Shown: positions 27,675 to 37,398, counted from the stretch's first letter. The stretch is DNA of 64,000 nt from Mesorhizobium sp. M2D.F.Ca.ET.226.01.1.1 (GCF_004022705.2 NZ_RZOY02000006.1:280943-344942); one strand, 5' to 3'. Notes: generated by a model not told the origin, from the letters alone. Numbers and translations are program-made.

Positions 27675-27831
27675 GGCGTCTCCTGTCCGCGATTTTCGCG
27701 TGACCGCGTGTTTGGGCGCACTATCGGCCCATTTGCCGGCCCGAGCAGCGCCACGACCGGTAATTCCGTGGCTCCAGAACCGGAACCCACCCCTCACCAT
27801 CGAGTTTTGCCCCTGAAGGAAGGAGTTCGCC

Positions 27832-28119
27832 ATGACCGCCAAGAAGAAATGGTCGGCCGACGTGACCGAGCACAGCGATGCGCTGGATCTCGAGGATCAT
27901 GTCTTTGAGTCCGATGATGCCAAGAAGATCGCCGCATCGCTGAAGCGATCGGCTGAGCACAGCGACCGCCGCAAGGCGGAGCCGTTCCAATCCGCCATGT
28001 CGATGTTGAATTTCTATATCAACCGCGCCGGCAGGAACCTGCCGGAGAAGCGCAAGCGGGTGCTGGAGAAAGCCAAGGACGAGTTGCGTGCAGCGTTTGG
28101 TCGCGAGAAACAGAATTAG
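27832..28119 (+). CDS. DUF3175 domain protein
   Basis: Small, basic, soluble protein of 95 residues. Its sequence (KKWSADVTEHSDALDLE near the N-terminus, KKIAASLKRSAEHSDRRKA, FQSAMSMLNFYINRAG, RVLEKAKDELR) matches the DUF3175 family widespread in Rhizobiales. No enzymatic motif is visible. AAGGAAGGAG is placed well before the ATG. The function is unknown. Confidence 0.85.
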   Translation: MTAKKKWSADVTEHSDALDLEDHVFESDDAKKIAASLKRSAEHSDRRKAEPFQSAMSMLNFYINRAGRNLPEKRKRVLEKAKDELRAAFGREKQN

Positions 28120-28146
28120 GCGCTGGAAGGATTGAGGTCTGTTGAG

Positions 28147-28320
28147 ATTCAGGTCAGGCCGAGCTGAGAATGGTGGCTTCCGAGAACCGGCCTACGCCGG
28201 CCGTAGCCTTCATCGGGCGAAGACACTTATGAGGGCTTCGGCCGGCGAAGGCCGGAGCGGAGCGTACTTTCAGCACGTGAGCACCGGAAGCCGCCGGTCT
28301 CAGCTCGGCCTCAGCTGAAT
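28147..28320. repeat. Long inverted-repeat intergenic element (family D)
   Basis: The arms 28147-28182 and 28285-28320 are about 36 bases each and pair with few mismatches; both contain GAGCTGAG/CTCAGCTC and GGCTTCCG/CGGAAGCC. The interior holds smaller palindromes around CCTACGCCGGCCGTAG and CGGCCGGCGAAGGCCGG. It fills most of the gap between the convergent DUF3175 and FCD-regulator genes, where it could terminate transcription from both sides. Confidence 0.75.
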
Positions 28321-28331
28321 ATCAATGGACC

Positions 28332-29108
28332 TTAGCGGGACTGGATCACTTCGTCGGTATTGGCCAGCAGCTTGCGCACCGCGTTGCGCGCCGCATCGGG
28401 CCGTTGCAGGCGGATGCTCCTTTCGATCGCCTCATGCAGCTTCTGGACGTGGTGCAGATCGTCCAGCTCGCGCGTCGTATAGGTGAAGAGGTGGTCGAAG
28501 GCGGATTCGATCAGCACGCCGAGCGGCACCAGCAGATCGTTGCCCGAGGCCCTGAGGATGGCGAGATGGAAGCGCGTGTCAGCGCGGGTGCGCTCCTGCA
28601 GGTTGGTGGCCTCGCCCATCTCGCGGCAGGCCAGACTGATCTCGGCCATCTGCTCGTCGGTGCGCCGCATCGCCGCGAAGGCCGTCGCCTCCGGCTCGAT
28701 GATGTGACGGAACTCCTGCACCGTCCTCAGGAACACCTCGCGATCGGGCGACGTCGCGTACCAGGACAGCACGTCGCGGTCGAGCAGGTTCCAGCGTTCC
28801 TTGGGCTCGACCCAGCTGCCGATCTTCGGCCGCGACGCCAGAAGGCTCTTTGCCATCAGCATCTTGATCGCCTCGCGCACCGCCGAGCGGCTGACCTCGA
28901 AGGTCTCGGACCATTTCGCTTCATTGGGCAGGATGGTGCCCGGCGGATAGTCGCCGCGCACGATCCGAAGGCCGATTTCGCTGGCTAAGGAAGTGTGAAC
29001 GCTGGCGCCGGGGATGCGCGGCGCATTGGCCCGTCGGACGCCGGCCGGACGCTCCGCAGCCTCCATCTTCGTCAGCTTCTTTTCGTTGTTCGGCTTTGCG
29101 TCCCGCAT
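28332..29108 (-). CDS. GntR-family regulator, FCD (FadR-like) type
   Basis: Transcription factor of 258 residues. The N-terminal winged helix has SLASEIGLRIVRGDYPPGTILP and SRSAVREAIKMLMAKSLLASRPKIGSWV. The C-terminal FCD ligand domain has the conserved FRHIIEPEATAFAA, D..FH (ADTRFHLAILRASGN) and H (HEAIERSI) metal-site positions. The subfamily usually senses sugar acids or other carboxylates. The ATG at 29108 is preferred over a TTG three codons upstream. Sites matching the family pattern TnGTnnnACnA occur in both nearby divergent promoter regions (30142, 32536, 32577), suggesting it controls the epimerase, dehydrogenase and ABC transporter genes. Confidence 0.88.
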   Translation of the reverse strand: MRDAKPNNEKKLTKMEAAERPAGVRRANAPRIPGASVHTSLASEIGLRIVRGDYPPGTILPNEAKWSETFEVSRSAVREAIKMLMAKSLLASRPKIGSWVEPKERWNLLDRDVLSWYATSPDREVFLRTVQEFRHIIEPEATAFAAMRRTDEQMAEISLACREMGEATNLQERTRADTRFHLAILRASGNDLLVPLGVLIESAFDHLFTYTTRELDDLHHVQKLHEAIERSIRLQRPDAARNAVRKLLANTDEVIQSR

Positions 29109-29211
29109 GTGATCCAAAAAATCCGGTTTTCAGGGGCTGTCAAGCATCGCAAGCAAGCTTTGCCGCAAGGCGAGAGGATGTGCACAGATCAACCAGCATT
29201 TGAGGGCAACC

Positions 29212-30108
29212 TCACGCGGTTTTGACGTATTTGCGCCAGCTGTGCTCCGGCCGGAAGCCGAGCACCTCGCGCGCCTTGCGGTTCGAAAGCAGCGTCTCAT
29301 ATTCGCCGAGTTCGGCCTTGACCGGCACACCCGGATAAAAGCGCTTCAAAAGCTCCGCCGTTGGCAGGTCCGATGAGGTGTCGTCATTGGCCGCGTTGAA
29401 CACCTGGTAGCCCAACCCATCCTTCTCGATGGCCTTGAGCGTGATCTGGCCGAGATCGCGCGCGTCGATGTAGCTCCAGGCGATCCGCTTGCGGAAGCCC
29501 GGATCGGCGAACCATTTCGGGAACAGCGAATATTCATGCGGCTCGATGACATTGCCGATGCGCAGCGCATAGATGTCGAAGCCGCTGCGCAGCGCGAACG
29601 CCCGCGCGGTCTTCTCGTTGACGATCTTCGAGAGCGCGTAAGAGTCCATCGGGTCGACGTCGTAATCCTCGTCGAGCGGGAAATGCGTCGGATTGCGCGG
29701 CTCGTTGGCGAAGACCAGGCCGTAGGTCGTTTCCGAGGAGGCGATGATGACCTTGCGGATGCCGAGCTTCACCGCCGCCTCGATGACATTGTAGGTGCCC
29801 ATCGCATTGACGCGGAACACCTCGTTGTCCGGCGTGATCATGATGCGCGGGATCGCCGCGAAATGCACCACGGCGTCGACCGGCTGCGCCCTCAGCGATG
29901 GATCGAACTCGTGCAGGCCCATATAGCTCGACAACGCGTTGAAAACCTGTCCGCTGTCGGTGATGTCGGTGATCAAGGTGCGCACTTTGGGATTGTCGAG
30001 CGGCTTGGTATCGATGTTGAGCACCTGGCAGCCATGTTCGACCAGATACTGCACGACGTGACGGCCTGCCTTGCCGCTGCCGCCGGTGAACATGATCCGC
30101 TTCGTCAT
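29212..30108 (-). CDS. NAD-dependent epimerase/dehydratase (SDR family)
   Basis: Extended short-chain dehydrogenase, 298 residues. It has the NAD-binding loop TGGSGKAGRHVVQYL, the active-site serine region ASSETTYG and catalytic YALSK. The TYGLV and DAR motifs (SYIDARDLGQ) fit the epimerase family acting on nucleotide sugars or free uronates. Its setting beside sugar transport genes and an FCD regulator fits sugar-acid catabolism, but the substrate is not evident. ATG at 30108 has GGAGAG upstream. It is divergent from the dehydrogenase at 30245, with an operator-like palindrome between them. Confidence 0.82.
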   Translation of the reverse strand: MTKRIMFTGGSGKAGRHVVQYLVEHGCQVLNIDTKPLDNPKVRTLITDITDSGQVFNALSSYMGLHEFDPSLRAQPVDAVVHFAAIPRIMITPDNEVFRVNAMGTYNVIEAAVKLGIRKVIIASSETTYGLVFANEPRNPTHFPLDEDYDVDPMDSYALSKIVNEKTARAFALRSGFDIYALRIGNVIEPHEYSLFPKWFADPGFRKRIAWSYIDARDLGQITLKAIEKDGLGYQVFNAANDDTSSDLPTAELLKRFYPGVPVKAELGEYETLLSNRKAREVLGFRPEHSWRKYVKTA

Positions 30109-30140
30109 TTTACTCTCCACAATGCTCGGGAATTATGTGT

Positions 30141-30153
30141 ATTGTCGGACAAT
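30141..30153. promoter_or_regulatory. FadR-type operator in the divergent promoter
   Basis: ATTGTCGGACAAT is a perfect palindrome matching the GntR/FCD consensus TnGTnnnACnA (TTGTCGGACAA, 30142-30152). It lies 33 bases from the epimerase start and 92 bases from the dehydrogenase start, so one bound regulator could control both. Confidence 0.65.
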
Positions 30154-30244
30154 ATGGCATTCCGCAATCGCCCGCTACCGCGATCCGCGAAAACCTATCG
30201 CGCGCCGAGCGCGCTTTCACCACGAAAGACAGGAAACAGACGAC

Positions 30245-31183
30245 ATGAGCACCACCGCTGCCCGCGAAAACATCGGTTTCATAGGCCTCGGCCTGATGGG
30301 GCACGGCATCGCCAAGAACATCGTCGACAAGGGCTATCCGCTGACCTTCCTCGGCCGCAAGAACCGCAAGCCGGCGGAGGATCTGCTCAGCCGCGGCGCG
30401 ACGGAAGCCGCGACGTCCAAGGATGTGGCCGCCGCCTCCGACATCGTCTTCATCTGCGTCACCGGCTCGCGGGAGGTCGAAGAGATCATTCGCGGTCCGG
30501 GCGGGCTGAAGGAAGGCCTCAAGAAGGGATCGGTCGTGGTCGATTGCTCAACCTCCGACCCGGTCTCGACCGTGGCCTTGGCCGCCGAGCTCAAGGCAAT
30601 CGGTGTCGAGCTGGTCGACGCGCCGCTCAGCCGCACGCCGAAAGAAGCCTGGGAAGGTACGCTCGATGCGATGGTCGGCGCGTCGGACGCGCTGTTCGCC
30701 AGGCTAAAGCCGGTGATCGAGACTTGGGCCGGCCGCATCGTCCATATCGGCGACACCGGCGACGGGCACCGCATGAAGCTGCTCAACAACTTCATCTCGC
30801 TGGGCTATGCCGCGATCTATTCGGAAGCATTGGCGCTGGCCGAGAAGGTCGGCATTTCCCCGCAGCGTTTCGACAGCGTCATCCGCAACGGCCGCATGGA
30901 TTGCGGCTTCTACCAGACCTTCATGCGCTGGACGCTCGAGGGCGACCGCGACGCGCATAAGTTCACCATCGCCAATGCCTTCAAGGACCTGACCTATCTG
31001 GGATCGATGGCGGGCGCGGCGGGAATTGCCAACCCGCTCGGCAACGCCACCAAGAATTCGTTCGCGATGGCGCATGCCGCCGGTCCCGCCGAACAATACG
31101 TGCCGATGCTTGCCACCCATATCGGCAAGCTCAATGGCGTCGACCTGACGCCCTCGAAGGACGGCGTGAAGCAGAAGATTTGA
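30245..31183 (+). CDS. NAD(P)-dependent oxidoreductase (3-hydroxyisobutyrate dehydrogenase family)
   Basis: Beta-hydroxyacid dehydrogenase, 312 residues. The Rossmann motif is IGFIGLGLMGHGIAKNI and the substrate loop is VDAPLSRTPKEAWEGTLDAMVG. The catalytic lysine lies in GDGHRMKLLNNFISLGY (the G-x2-x2-K-x2-N motif). Family members oxidise 3-hydroxyisobutyrate, tartronate semialdehyde or related acids. Given the sugar-transport neighbours, a sugar-acid intermediate is likely. AGGAAAC is upstream of the ATG. Transcription ends at a strong hairpin 43 bases past the stop. Confidence 0.85.
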   Translation: MSTTAARENIGFIGLGLMGHGIAKNIVDKGYPLTFLGRKNRKPAEDLLSRGATEAATSKDVAAASDIVFICVTGSREVEEIIRGPGGLKEGLKKGSVVVDCSTSDPVSTVALAAELKAIGVELVDAPLSRTPKEAWEGTLDAMVGASDALFARLKPVIETWAGRIVHIGDTGDGHRMKLLNNFISLGYAAIYSEALALAEKVGISPQRFDSVIRNGRMDCGFYQTFMRWTLEGDRDAHKFTIANAFKDLTYLGSMAGAAGIANPLGNATKNSFAMAHAAGPAEQYVPMLATHIGKLNGVDLTPSKDGVKQKI

Positions 31184-31226
31184 CCGCGGGAAACGGCTGT
31201 CCCGCGAAAGCGAAGCTGAAAAAATC

Positions 31227-31254
31227 GGGGGCGCCTCATGGGCGCCCCCTTTTT
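31227..31254. terminator. Bidirectional Rho-independent terminator
   Basis: GGGGGCGCC (31227-31235) pairs with GGCGCCCCC (31241-31249), followed by TTTTT on the plus strand; on the minus strand the stem is followed by GATTTTTT. It separates two convergent genes ending at 31183 and 31280 and can serve both. Confidence 0.92.
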
Positions 31255-31279
31255 CTGCGGTTCTGGATACCGCCAGCGC

Positions 31280-32269
31280 CTACTTCTGGATGCAGGTGTC
31301 GGCCGTTTCCTTGGTGCATTCGTCAAGGCCGGTGAAGACCGGATCGTCGACTTTCTTGCCGCCGATAAGGTCGAGCATCACCGCCGGCGCCTTGTAGCCC
31401 ATTTCGAACGGCCGCTGCCCGACCAGCGCGGTCACCAGGCCTTCCTTGGCGATCGCCACCTCGTCGCCGATCGTGTCGGCGGCGCCGATGACGAACTCGT
31501 TCTTTGCGATCTTGTCGGCCATCGGCTTGAACAGGTCGCGATAGGGCTGCGGGGCGCCGAACAGCGGCCAGCCGCCCATGATGCCGAAGGCGTCGAGCTT
31601 CGGATTGGCGGCGAGGATGTCGGTCATCGCCTGCACGCCCTTGGCGCCGTCGTCATTGGTGAACACCGGGCAGCCGGGGGCTTCGGTCCAGCCGCCTTCG
31701 CCGGCAAGTGCCGCGAGGCCTTCCTTACCCGACAGCGCATCGCGCATACCTTGCGCGCGGCGCAGGATGTTGTCTGCCGCCGGATTGCCTTCGATGGTGC
31801 AGACCGTGCCGCCATTCGGCTTGGCCTTCTTGATGTATTCGCCGATCTTCTTGCCCATCAGGTAGTTGTCGGTGCCGAGATAAGTCTTGCGCAGGGCGGC
31901 GTCTTCCTTGGCAAGATCGGCGTCGACCGTCATGATCGGGATCGACGGATTGGCGCTCTTGATCGTCTGCGCGATCAGCGGCGCGTTGGACGGCGAGATC
32001 GCCATCGCGACCGTGTCAGGCTTGCTCAGCATGTCCTGCACGATCTGCGCCTCGCCGGCTTCATCCGAGGTCGAAGCCGGACCGGTGTAGAAGCACTCAT
32101 ATTCCGAGCTGGCGTTTTCCTTGTTCCACTTCTCGCAGCCTTGATGGATGGCTTCGAAGAATGGATTGTCGAGACCTTTCACGACGATGACGAGCTGTTT
32201 CTTGGCTAAAGCCGGCCCGGCGCCCAACGCCATGGCGGCGACGGCGGCAAGCAAAAGTGTTTTCCTCAT
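31280..32269 (-). CDS. Sugar ABC transporter periplasmic binding protein (CUT2 family)
   Basis: Periplasmic binding protein of the peripla_BP_4 type, 329 residues. Its signal peptide is LLLAAVAAMALGAGPALA. The mature protein begins KKQLVIVVKGLDNPFFEAIHQG and has IVQDMLSKPDTVAMAISPSNA, IPIMTVDADL, GGTVCTIEGNPAADNILRRAQG and the C-terminal FVIGAADTIGDEV. It ends TADTCIQK with two Cys near the C-terminus that may form a disulfide. GGGAGGA precedes the ATG. It is divergent from the ATPase and permease genes at 32721-34503, with which it makes a full transporter. Confidence 0.9.
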   Translation of the reverse strand: MRKTLLLAAVAAMALGAGPALAKKQLVIVVKGLDNPFFEAIHQGCEKWNKENASSEYECFYTGPASTSDEAGEAQIVQDMLSKPDTVAMAISPSNAPLIAQTIKSANPSIPIMTVDADLAKEDAALRKTYLGTDNYLMGKKIGEYIKKAKPNGGTVCTIEGNPAADNILRRAQGMRDALSGKEGLAALAGEGGWTEAPGCPVFTNDDGAKGVQAMTDILAANPKLDAFGIMGGWPLFGAPQPYRDLFKPMADKIAKNEFVIGAADTIGDEVAIAKEGLVTALVGQRPFEMGYKAPAVMLDLIGGKKVDDPVFTGLDECTKETADTCIQK

Positions 32270-32535
32270 ATCAGTCCTCCCTTGAAACAGACGGACACCG
32301 CGTGCCCGCCACACCGATCAGACCGGATGCGCAAGAACGATGCCGAGCATCTTCCCAATGCTCGTGTCCCGGGCCGGGCTGATAAGCATTTGCCGATCCA
32401 TCTGCCCCAATACTGGCGCAGCCGGATCCTTGATAGTCAAGCCATTTGCCCCGTTCCGCCGTATACGCGCTCGATGGGCAAATTATTCCTCCGAGGCTAG
32501 CTAATATCGGCTTTTCGCCAACGGTCAATTCCTAT

Positions 32536-32587
32536 TTGTCCTACAAAACCGATTTTTTGTCGAGTCTCGAAATTAATCGTCAGACAA
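32536..32587. promoter_or_regulatory. Two FadR-type operator sites in the transporter divergent promoter
   Basis: TTGTCCTACAA (32536-32546) and TCGTCAGACAA (32577-32587) both fit TnGTnnnACnA and lie 41 bases apart, about four helical turns. They sit in the 451-base gap between the divergent binding-protein and ATPase genes. The same pattern occurs at 30142-30152. The rest of this gap shows no further feature that I can support. Confidence 0.5.
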
Positions 32588-32720
32588 TTGATTGACGGCT
32601 TTGCCGGCTTTTGCCTAAATGCATGTATCGCGCCGTTCGTGAGGAGATGGACGGCGGAACGTAAGCACTGCTGGCAAGCCGGCAAACCGCTGCGTCAACA
32701 AATGGGGAGGCTTAAGGCTG

Positions 32721-33464
<744 letters not shown>

Positions 33465-33504
33465 TCGTGTGGATCGGCGTCATGTCTCTCAGGAAAGGTC
33501 GATA

Positions 33505-34503
33505 ATGGCAGTTACCCTTGACCAGACGATCGCGCAGAAGCAGCACACCTTCCTGTCGCGGCTCTTCGCCAACCAGACCTTCTGGGTGGTGATCGCGGTC
33601 ATCCTCGCCTGCCTGTTCCTGTCCTTCGCCACCGATTCCTTCGCCACGTCGAAGAACATTTACAACATCACCCGCAACGTCACCTTCGTCGCCATCGTCG
33701 CGCTCGGCATGACCTTCGTCATCATCACCGGTGGCATCGACCTGTCGGTCGGCTCCGTGCTTTGCCTGTGCTCGATGGTGCTTGCCGTCACCATGCATGC
33801 CGGCTATTCGATCGAGATCGGCATCCTGGCCACGATCATCACGGCGCTCGCGATAGGCGCCTTCAACGGCGTGCTCATCGCCTATATCGGCTTTCCGCCA
33901 TTCGTGGTGACGCTCGGCATGCTCTCGGTCGCGCGCAGCCTTGCCATGGTCGCCTCGAACAACACCGTGGTCTTCCAGTTTGGCCCGGACCACCAGAAGC
34001 TTCTGGCATTGGGTGGCGGCGCCTGGGTCTTCGGCATCGCCAATCCGGTGCTTTACATGATCATCCTGGCGCTGATCACCGGCTTCACCCTGCGCTGGAC
34101 CAAGTTCGGCCGGCATATCTTCGCCATTGGCGGTAATGAGCATGCGGCGACGCTGACCGGTGTGCCGGTCAAGCAGATCAAGGTTGCCGTCTACATGATC
34201 TCGGCGTTGTCGGCGGGCCTCGCCGGCATCATTCAGACCGGCTGGCTCGGCGCCGTCACCACCAATCTCGGCACCGGCATGGAGCTGCAGGTCATCGCCG
34301 CCACCGTCATCGGCGGCGCCAACCTTGCCGGCGGCGTCGGCACCGCGCTCGGCGCCATCGTCGGCGCCGCCCTTATCGAGGTGATCCGCAACAGCCTTGG
34401 GCTGCTCGGCATCAACGCCTTCTGGCAAGGCACCTTCATCGGCGGCGCGATCATTCTGGCGGTGCTGTTCGACCGCATCCGCAACTTCAGGCGTAGCGAC
34501 TAG
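33505..34503 (+). CDS. Sugar ABC transporter permease (CUT2 family)
   Basis: Inner-membrane permease, 332 residues with about nine membrane segments. It has the conserved VIITGGIDLSVGSVLCLCSM, RWTKFGRHIFAIGGNEHAATLTGVP and IAATVIGGANLAGGVGTALGAIVGA segments. The ATG at 33505 has AGGAAAGG upstream; the longer frame to 33457 overlaps the ATPase gene end. As the only permease of the set it probably works as a homodimer. Confidence 0.92.
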   Translation: MAVTLDQTIAQKQHTFLSRLFANQTFWVVIAVILACLFLSFATDSFATSKNIYNITRNVTFVAIVALGMTFVIITGGIDLSVGSVLCLCSMVLAVTMHAGYSIEIGILATIITALAIGAFNGVLIAYIGFPPFVVTLGMLSVARSLAMVASNNTVVFQFGPDHQKLLALGGGAWVFGIANPVLYMIILALITGFTLRWTKFGRHIFAIGGNEHAATLTGVPVKQIKVAVYMISALSAGLAGIIQTGWLGAVTTNLGTGMELQVIAATVIGGANLAGGVGTALGAIVGAALIEVIRNSLGLLGINAFWQGTFIGGAIILAVLFDRIRNFRRSD

Positions 34504-34664
34504 CGCTATTCGGTTCGGTTCCTATCGCTCAGTCTGAAAATCCGTCCAGGCGCTTTGCGCGCAAGTTCCGCCGCGCCCAGCTTGCCTTGACGCGGCCGTA
34601 CCCCGGCCGCACTATTCCCCGGCGGACGAAGGGAGGCCAGTCGCCCGCGGGAGGAACGATACCC

Positions 34665-35492
34665 ATGACGGACGCGATCAGGCTCTATTGGGGCCGGTTC
34701 GGACATGTTTCCGTGCTGAATGTCGCCAACGACTTCGTCACCCATGCCCATGGCGAGGCGCATCTCATCATCTGGCTGGAAGGCACGGCCGGCGAAATGA
34801 CCATCGGCCGCGAGACGGTGCGGCTTGGACCGTGCACGGCAGCCGGCATCAATTCGTTCCAGCCGCACAGCCACGCGCTGTCGCATGACGGCAGGCCCGG
34901 CCTGTTCCTCGCCTTCTACATCGATCCTGACTGGGCGCGCCGGCGCCGCGACCTGCCCTCCTCGGCACCGCTGTTCACGCAGGCTGCGATCACGCTGGAG
35001 CCCTGGCTGCACCAGGCGGCGGCGAACCTGCTTGATCATCTCACCGACAATGAAAGCATCGACGACATCGCCAATTACGAGATCGAGCGTTTCATCGACT
35101 CAGTGCTCGACGCCGCGGACGCCTCGGCGCCGCAGATAGCCCGCGCGCGCATCAACACCATGCTCGACTTCCGCGTCCGCAAGGCTATCCAGCTGATGAA
35201 GGCCAATGTCTGCGAGCGCATCTCCTTCGATGACGTCGCCCGCTCGGTCGGCCTGTCCCGGCCGCATTTCTTCGCGCTCTTCAAGGAACAGACCAACCTG
35301 ACGCCGAACGTTTACTGGAACACGCTGCGCATGGAGGAAGCCGTGCGCCAACTGCAGTGGTCCGAAGCACCGCTGATCTCGGTCGCCTGCAATCTCGGTT
35401 TCACCACCCAGGGCAATTTCTCGCGCTTCTTCCGTGACCATGTCGGCGTGCCGCCGACACTCTACCGTGAAGCCGCGCGGGCAACGGCCTAA
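34665..35492 (+). CDS. AraC-family transcriptional regulator
   Basis: Regulator of 275 residues with an N-terminal cupin-like sensing half (HAHGEAHLIIWLEG, INSFQPHSHALSHDG) and a C-terminal double helix-turn-helix: ISFDDVARSVGLSRPHFFALFK, then PLISVACNLGFTTQGNFSRFFRDHVGVPPTLYR. GGGAGG precedes the ATG at 34665. It lies between the sugar ABC transporter and the molybdenum hydroxylase operon, both in the same direction. Control of the operon beginning 105 bases downstream is plausible but not shown. Confidence 0.88.
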   Translation: MTDAIRLYWGRFGHVSVLNVANDFVTHAHGEAHLIIWLEGTAGEMTIGRETVRLGPCTAAGINSFQPHSHALSHDGRPGLFLAFYIDPDWARRRRDLPSSAPLFTQAAITLEPWLHQAAANLLDHLTDNESIDDIANYEIERFIDSVLDAADASAPQIARARINTMLDFRVRKAIQLMKANVCERISFDDVARSVGLSRPHFFALFKEQTNLTPNVYWNTLRMEEAVRQLQWSEAPLISVACNLGFTTQGNFSRFFRDHVGVPPTLYREAARATA

Positions 35493-35596
35493 AGCGCCTG
35501 TTTTTCCGACCGGTTGATACGCCTGCAAGACGCATTGATAAGCACCGCTTGATCGACCGCTCTAGCCTCACCTCATCACTGCGAGGGAGCGAGCCC

Positions 35597-36040
35597 ATGG
35601 CGAAAGTCACCATTTCAAGCGTCATCGACGCCCCGATCGAAGAGGTCTGGGCGCGCATTCGCGATTTCAACGGCCTGCCCAGTTGGCATCCGCGCATGGT
35701 GGAAAGCCTTATCGAGGACGGCAAGGACGCCACCACCATCGGCTGCGTGCGCAATTTCAAGCTGGTCAGCGGCGCGACATTGCGTGAAAAACTGCTCGAC
35801 TTCTCCGACGAGAATTTCCTGGTCAGCTACTCCATCCTCGAGACGCCGCAGCCGCTCACCAATCACAAGGCGACGCTGCAATTGCGCCGCGTCACCGACG
35901 GCAATCGCACCTATGCCGAATGGACGGCGAGCTTCGATGCCGCCCCCGAGGAGGCCGACAAGCTGGCCGAGGGCATGGGCGCCAATGTCTTCCAGGGCGG
36001 CTTCAACGCCCTGAAGGCCCATTTCGCCGGCCAGAGCTGA
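35597..36040 (+). CDS. SRPBCC-family protein (CoxG-like)
   Basis: Small soluble protein of 147 residues with the START/Bet v1-like (SRPBCC) fold. It starts VTISSVIDAPIEEVWARIRDFNGLPSWHP and ends in the long C-terminal helix GMGANVFQGGFNALKAHF. It begins the molybdenum hydroxylase operon, 12 bases before the FAD-subunit gene. CoxG proteins accompany CO dehydrogenase and related operons and are thought to help membrane recruitment or maturation. That role here is inferred from position. Confidence 0.8.
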   Translation: MAKVTISSVIDAPIEEVWARIRDFNGLPSWHPRMVESLIEDGKDATTIGCVRNFKLVSGATLREKLLDFSDENFLVSYSILETPQPLTNHKATLQLRRVTDGNRTYAEWTASFDAAPEEADKLAEGMGANVFQGGFNALKAHFAGQS

Positions 36041-36052
36041 CGGGAGCCCGCC

Positions 36053-36847
36053 ATGTCGCTTGCGCTGCGGAGTTTCTCGACCGTGAAAGACGCCAACGCC
36101 GCCTTGCAGGCCGCCGGCACACGCTATCTCGGCGGCGGCACGCTGGTGGTCCGCGCCGCCAATGAAGGCGATGTCTCCGTCTCCAGCCTTGTCCGCGTCA
36201 CCGATCCTGGCCTCTCGCGGATCGCGGTTTCCGGCGGCGACGTCCGGCTAGGCGCCTCGGTCACCATGGCCGCTATCTTACGCCATCCGGAGCTTACCGC
36301 GCTCGCGCCGGCCGCGCGCGCTGTCGGCGGGCCGGCGATCCGCAACATGGCGACCGTCGGCGGCAACCTGTTCGCCCCTGCCCCTTACGGCGATTTTGCG
36401 GTGGCGCTGTTGGCGCTGGACGCGACCGTCATCACTGAAGACAGCGAAATGCCGATCGAGACTTTTCTGGCCGGCCGCGATACCAGCCGCGCCATCGTCA
36501 CCGCTGTCGGCTTTTCATTGCCCAAGGCGGAGAGCTTCCGCTTCCTGAAAGTGTCACGCGTCAAGCCGAAGGGCGTCTCGGTGCTGAGCATCGCCGCGCT
36601 CCTTGAGCGCACGGTAGACGGCACGGTGACCGCGGCGCGGATCGCGCTGGGCTGCATGGCCGATCGGCCGATGCGGGCCACCGCGGCGGAGAAAGCGCTG
36701 CTCGGCTGCAAGCTGACGCGGCAGGAGATCGCGCCGGCGCTGGCCGCCGCGGGCGAAGGCATCGCGCCGATCACCGACCCGATCGCCAGCGCCTGGTATC
36801 GCGCCGAGGTGCTGCCGGTCCATCTCGGCCGGCTGCTGCTCAGTTGA
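36053..36847 (+). CDS. Molybdenum hydroxylase FAD-binding subunit (CoxM/XdhB-like)
   Basis: Medium subunit of a xanthine dehydrogenase-superfamily enzyme, 264 residues. The FAD site motifs are RYLGGGTLVVR and AIRNMATVGGNLFAPAPYGDFAVALLAL, the signature of the FAD_binding_5 domain. The C-terminal part (residues about 160-262) is the CO_deh_flav_C domain. It passes electrons from the Fe-S subunit to an acceptor. Order M-S-L follows that of the CO dehydrogenase family. Confidence 0.9.
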   Translation: MSLALRSFSTVKDANAALQAAGTRYLGGGTLVVRAANEGDVSVSSLVRVTDPGLSRIAVSGGDVRLGASVTMAAILRHPELTALAPAARAVGGPAIRNMATVGGNLFAPAPYGDFAVALLALDATVITEDSEMPIETFLAGRDTSRAIVTAVGFSLPKAESFRFLKVSRVKPKGVSVLSIAALLERTVDGTVTAARIALGCMADRPMRATAAEKALLGCKLTRQEIAPALAAAGEGIAPITDPIASAWYRAEVLPVHLGRLLLS

Positions 36848-36905
36848 ACATCCGTGGGGGACGCGCGTCTGTTCGGTTCTTCGGGCAGGCGCGCAGGGAG
36901 GAAAA

Positions 36906-37388
36906 ATGGCGAAAGTACCTGTCCAATTCACGCTCAACGGTTCCGAAAAAGCCGAATTCATCGAGAGCGGCACGACGCTGCTCAACGCACTGCGCGACAA
37001 GATCGGCGATACCTCGCCGAAGGGCGGCTGCCACCAGGGCACCTGCGGCGCTTGCTCGGTCATCATCGACGGCGAATTGAAACTCTCATGCCTGACGCTG
37101 GCCGAGACCTGCGGCGGCGCCGACATCAAGACCACCGCCGGTCTTGCCGAAGGCGGCGTGTTGCATCCGCTGCAGCGCGCCTTCCTCGATGCCTTTGCCA
37201 CGCAATGCGGCTTCTGCACGCCTGGTATGATCATGGCGGCAAAAGTGCTGCTCGACCGCACGCCCAATCCCAGCCGCGAGGAGGTGGTCGAGGCGCTGTC
37301 CGGCAACATCTGCCGCTGCACCGGCTACGAACCGATCATCCAGGCAGTGCTGACGGCGGCACGCGCCAGCTCGCAGAACGCCGCCTGA
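36906..37388 (+). CDS. Molybdenum hydroxylase [2Fe-2S] subunit (CoxS/XdhA-like)
   Basis: Small subunit of 160 residues with two [2Fe-2S] clusters. The plant-type ferredoxin cluster uses C42, C47, C50 and C62 (GCHQGTCGAC ... SC). The second, helical domain uses C101, C104, C136 and C138 (QCGFCTPGM and NICRCTGYEPI). All eight cysteines are present. GGAGGAAA precedes the ATG. It connects the molybdenum site to the FAD subunit; the large-subunit gene follows after 10 bases. Confidence 0.93.
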   Translation: MAKVPVQFTLNGSEKAEFIESGTTLLNALRDKIGDTSPKGGCHQGTCGACSVIIDGELKLSCLTLAETCGGADIKTTAGLAEGGVLHPLQRAFLDAFATQCGFCTPGMIMAAKVLLDRTPNPSREEVVEALSGNICRCTGYEPIIQAVLTAARASSQNAA

Positions 37389-37398
37389 GGGGATCGCC

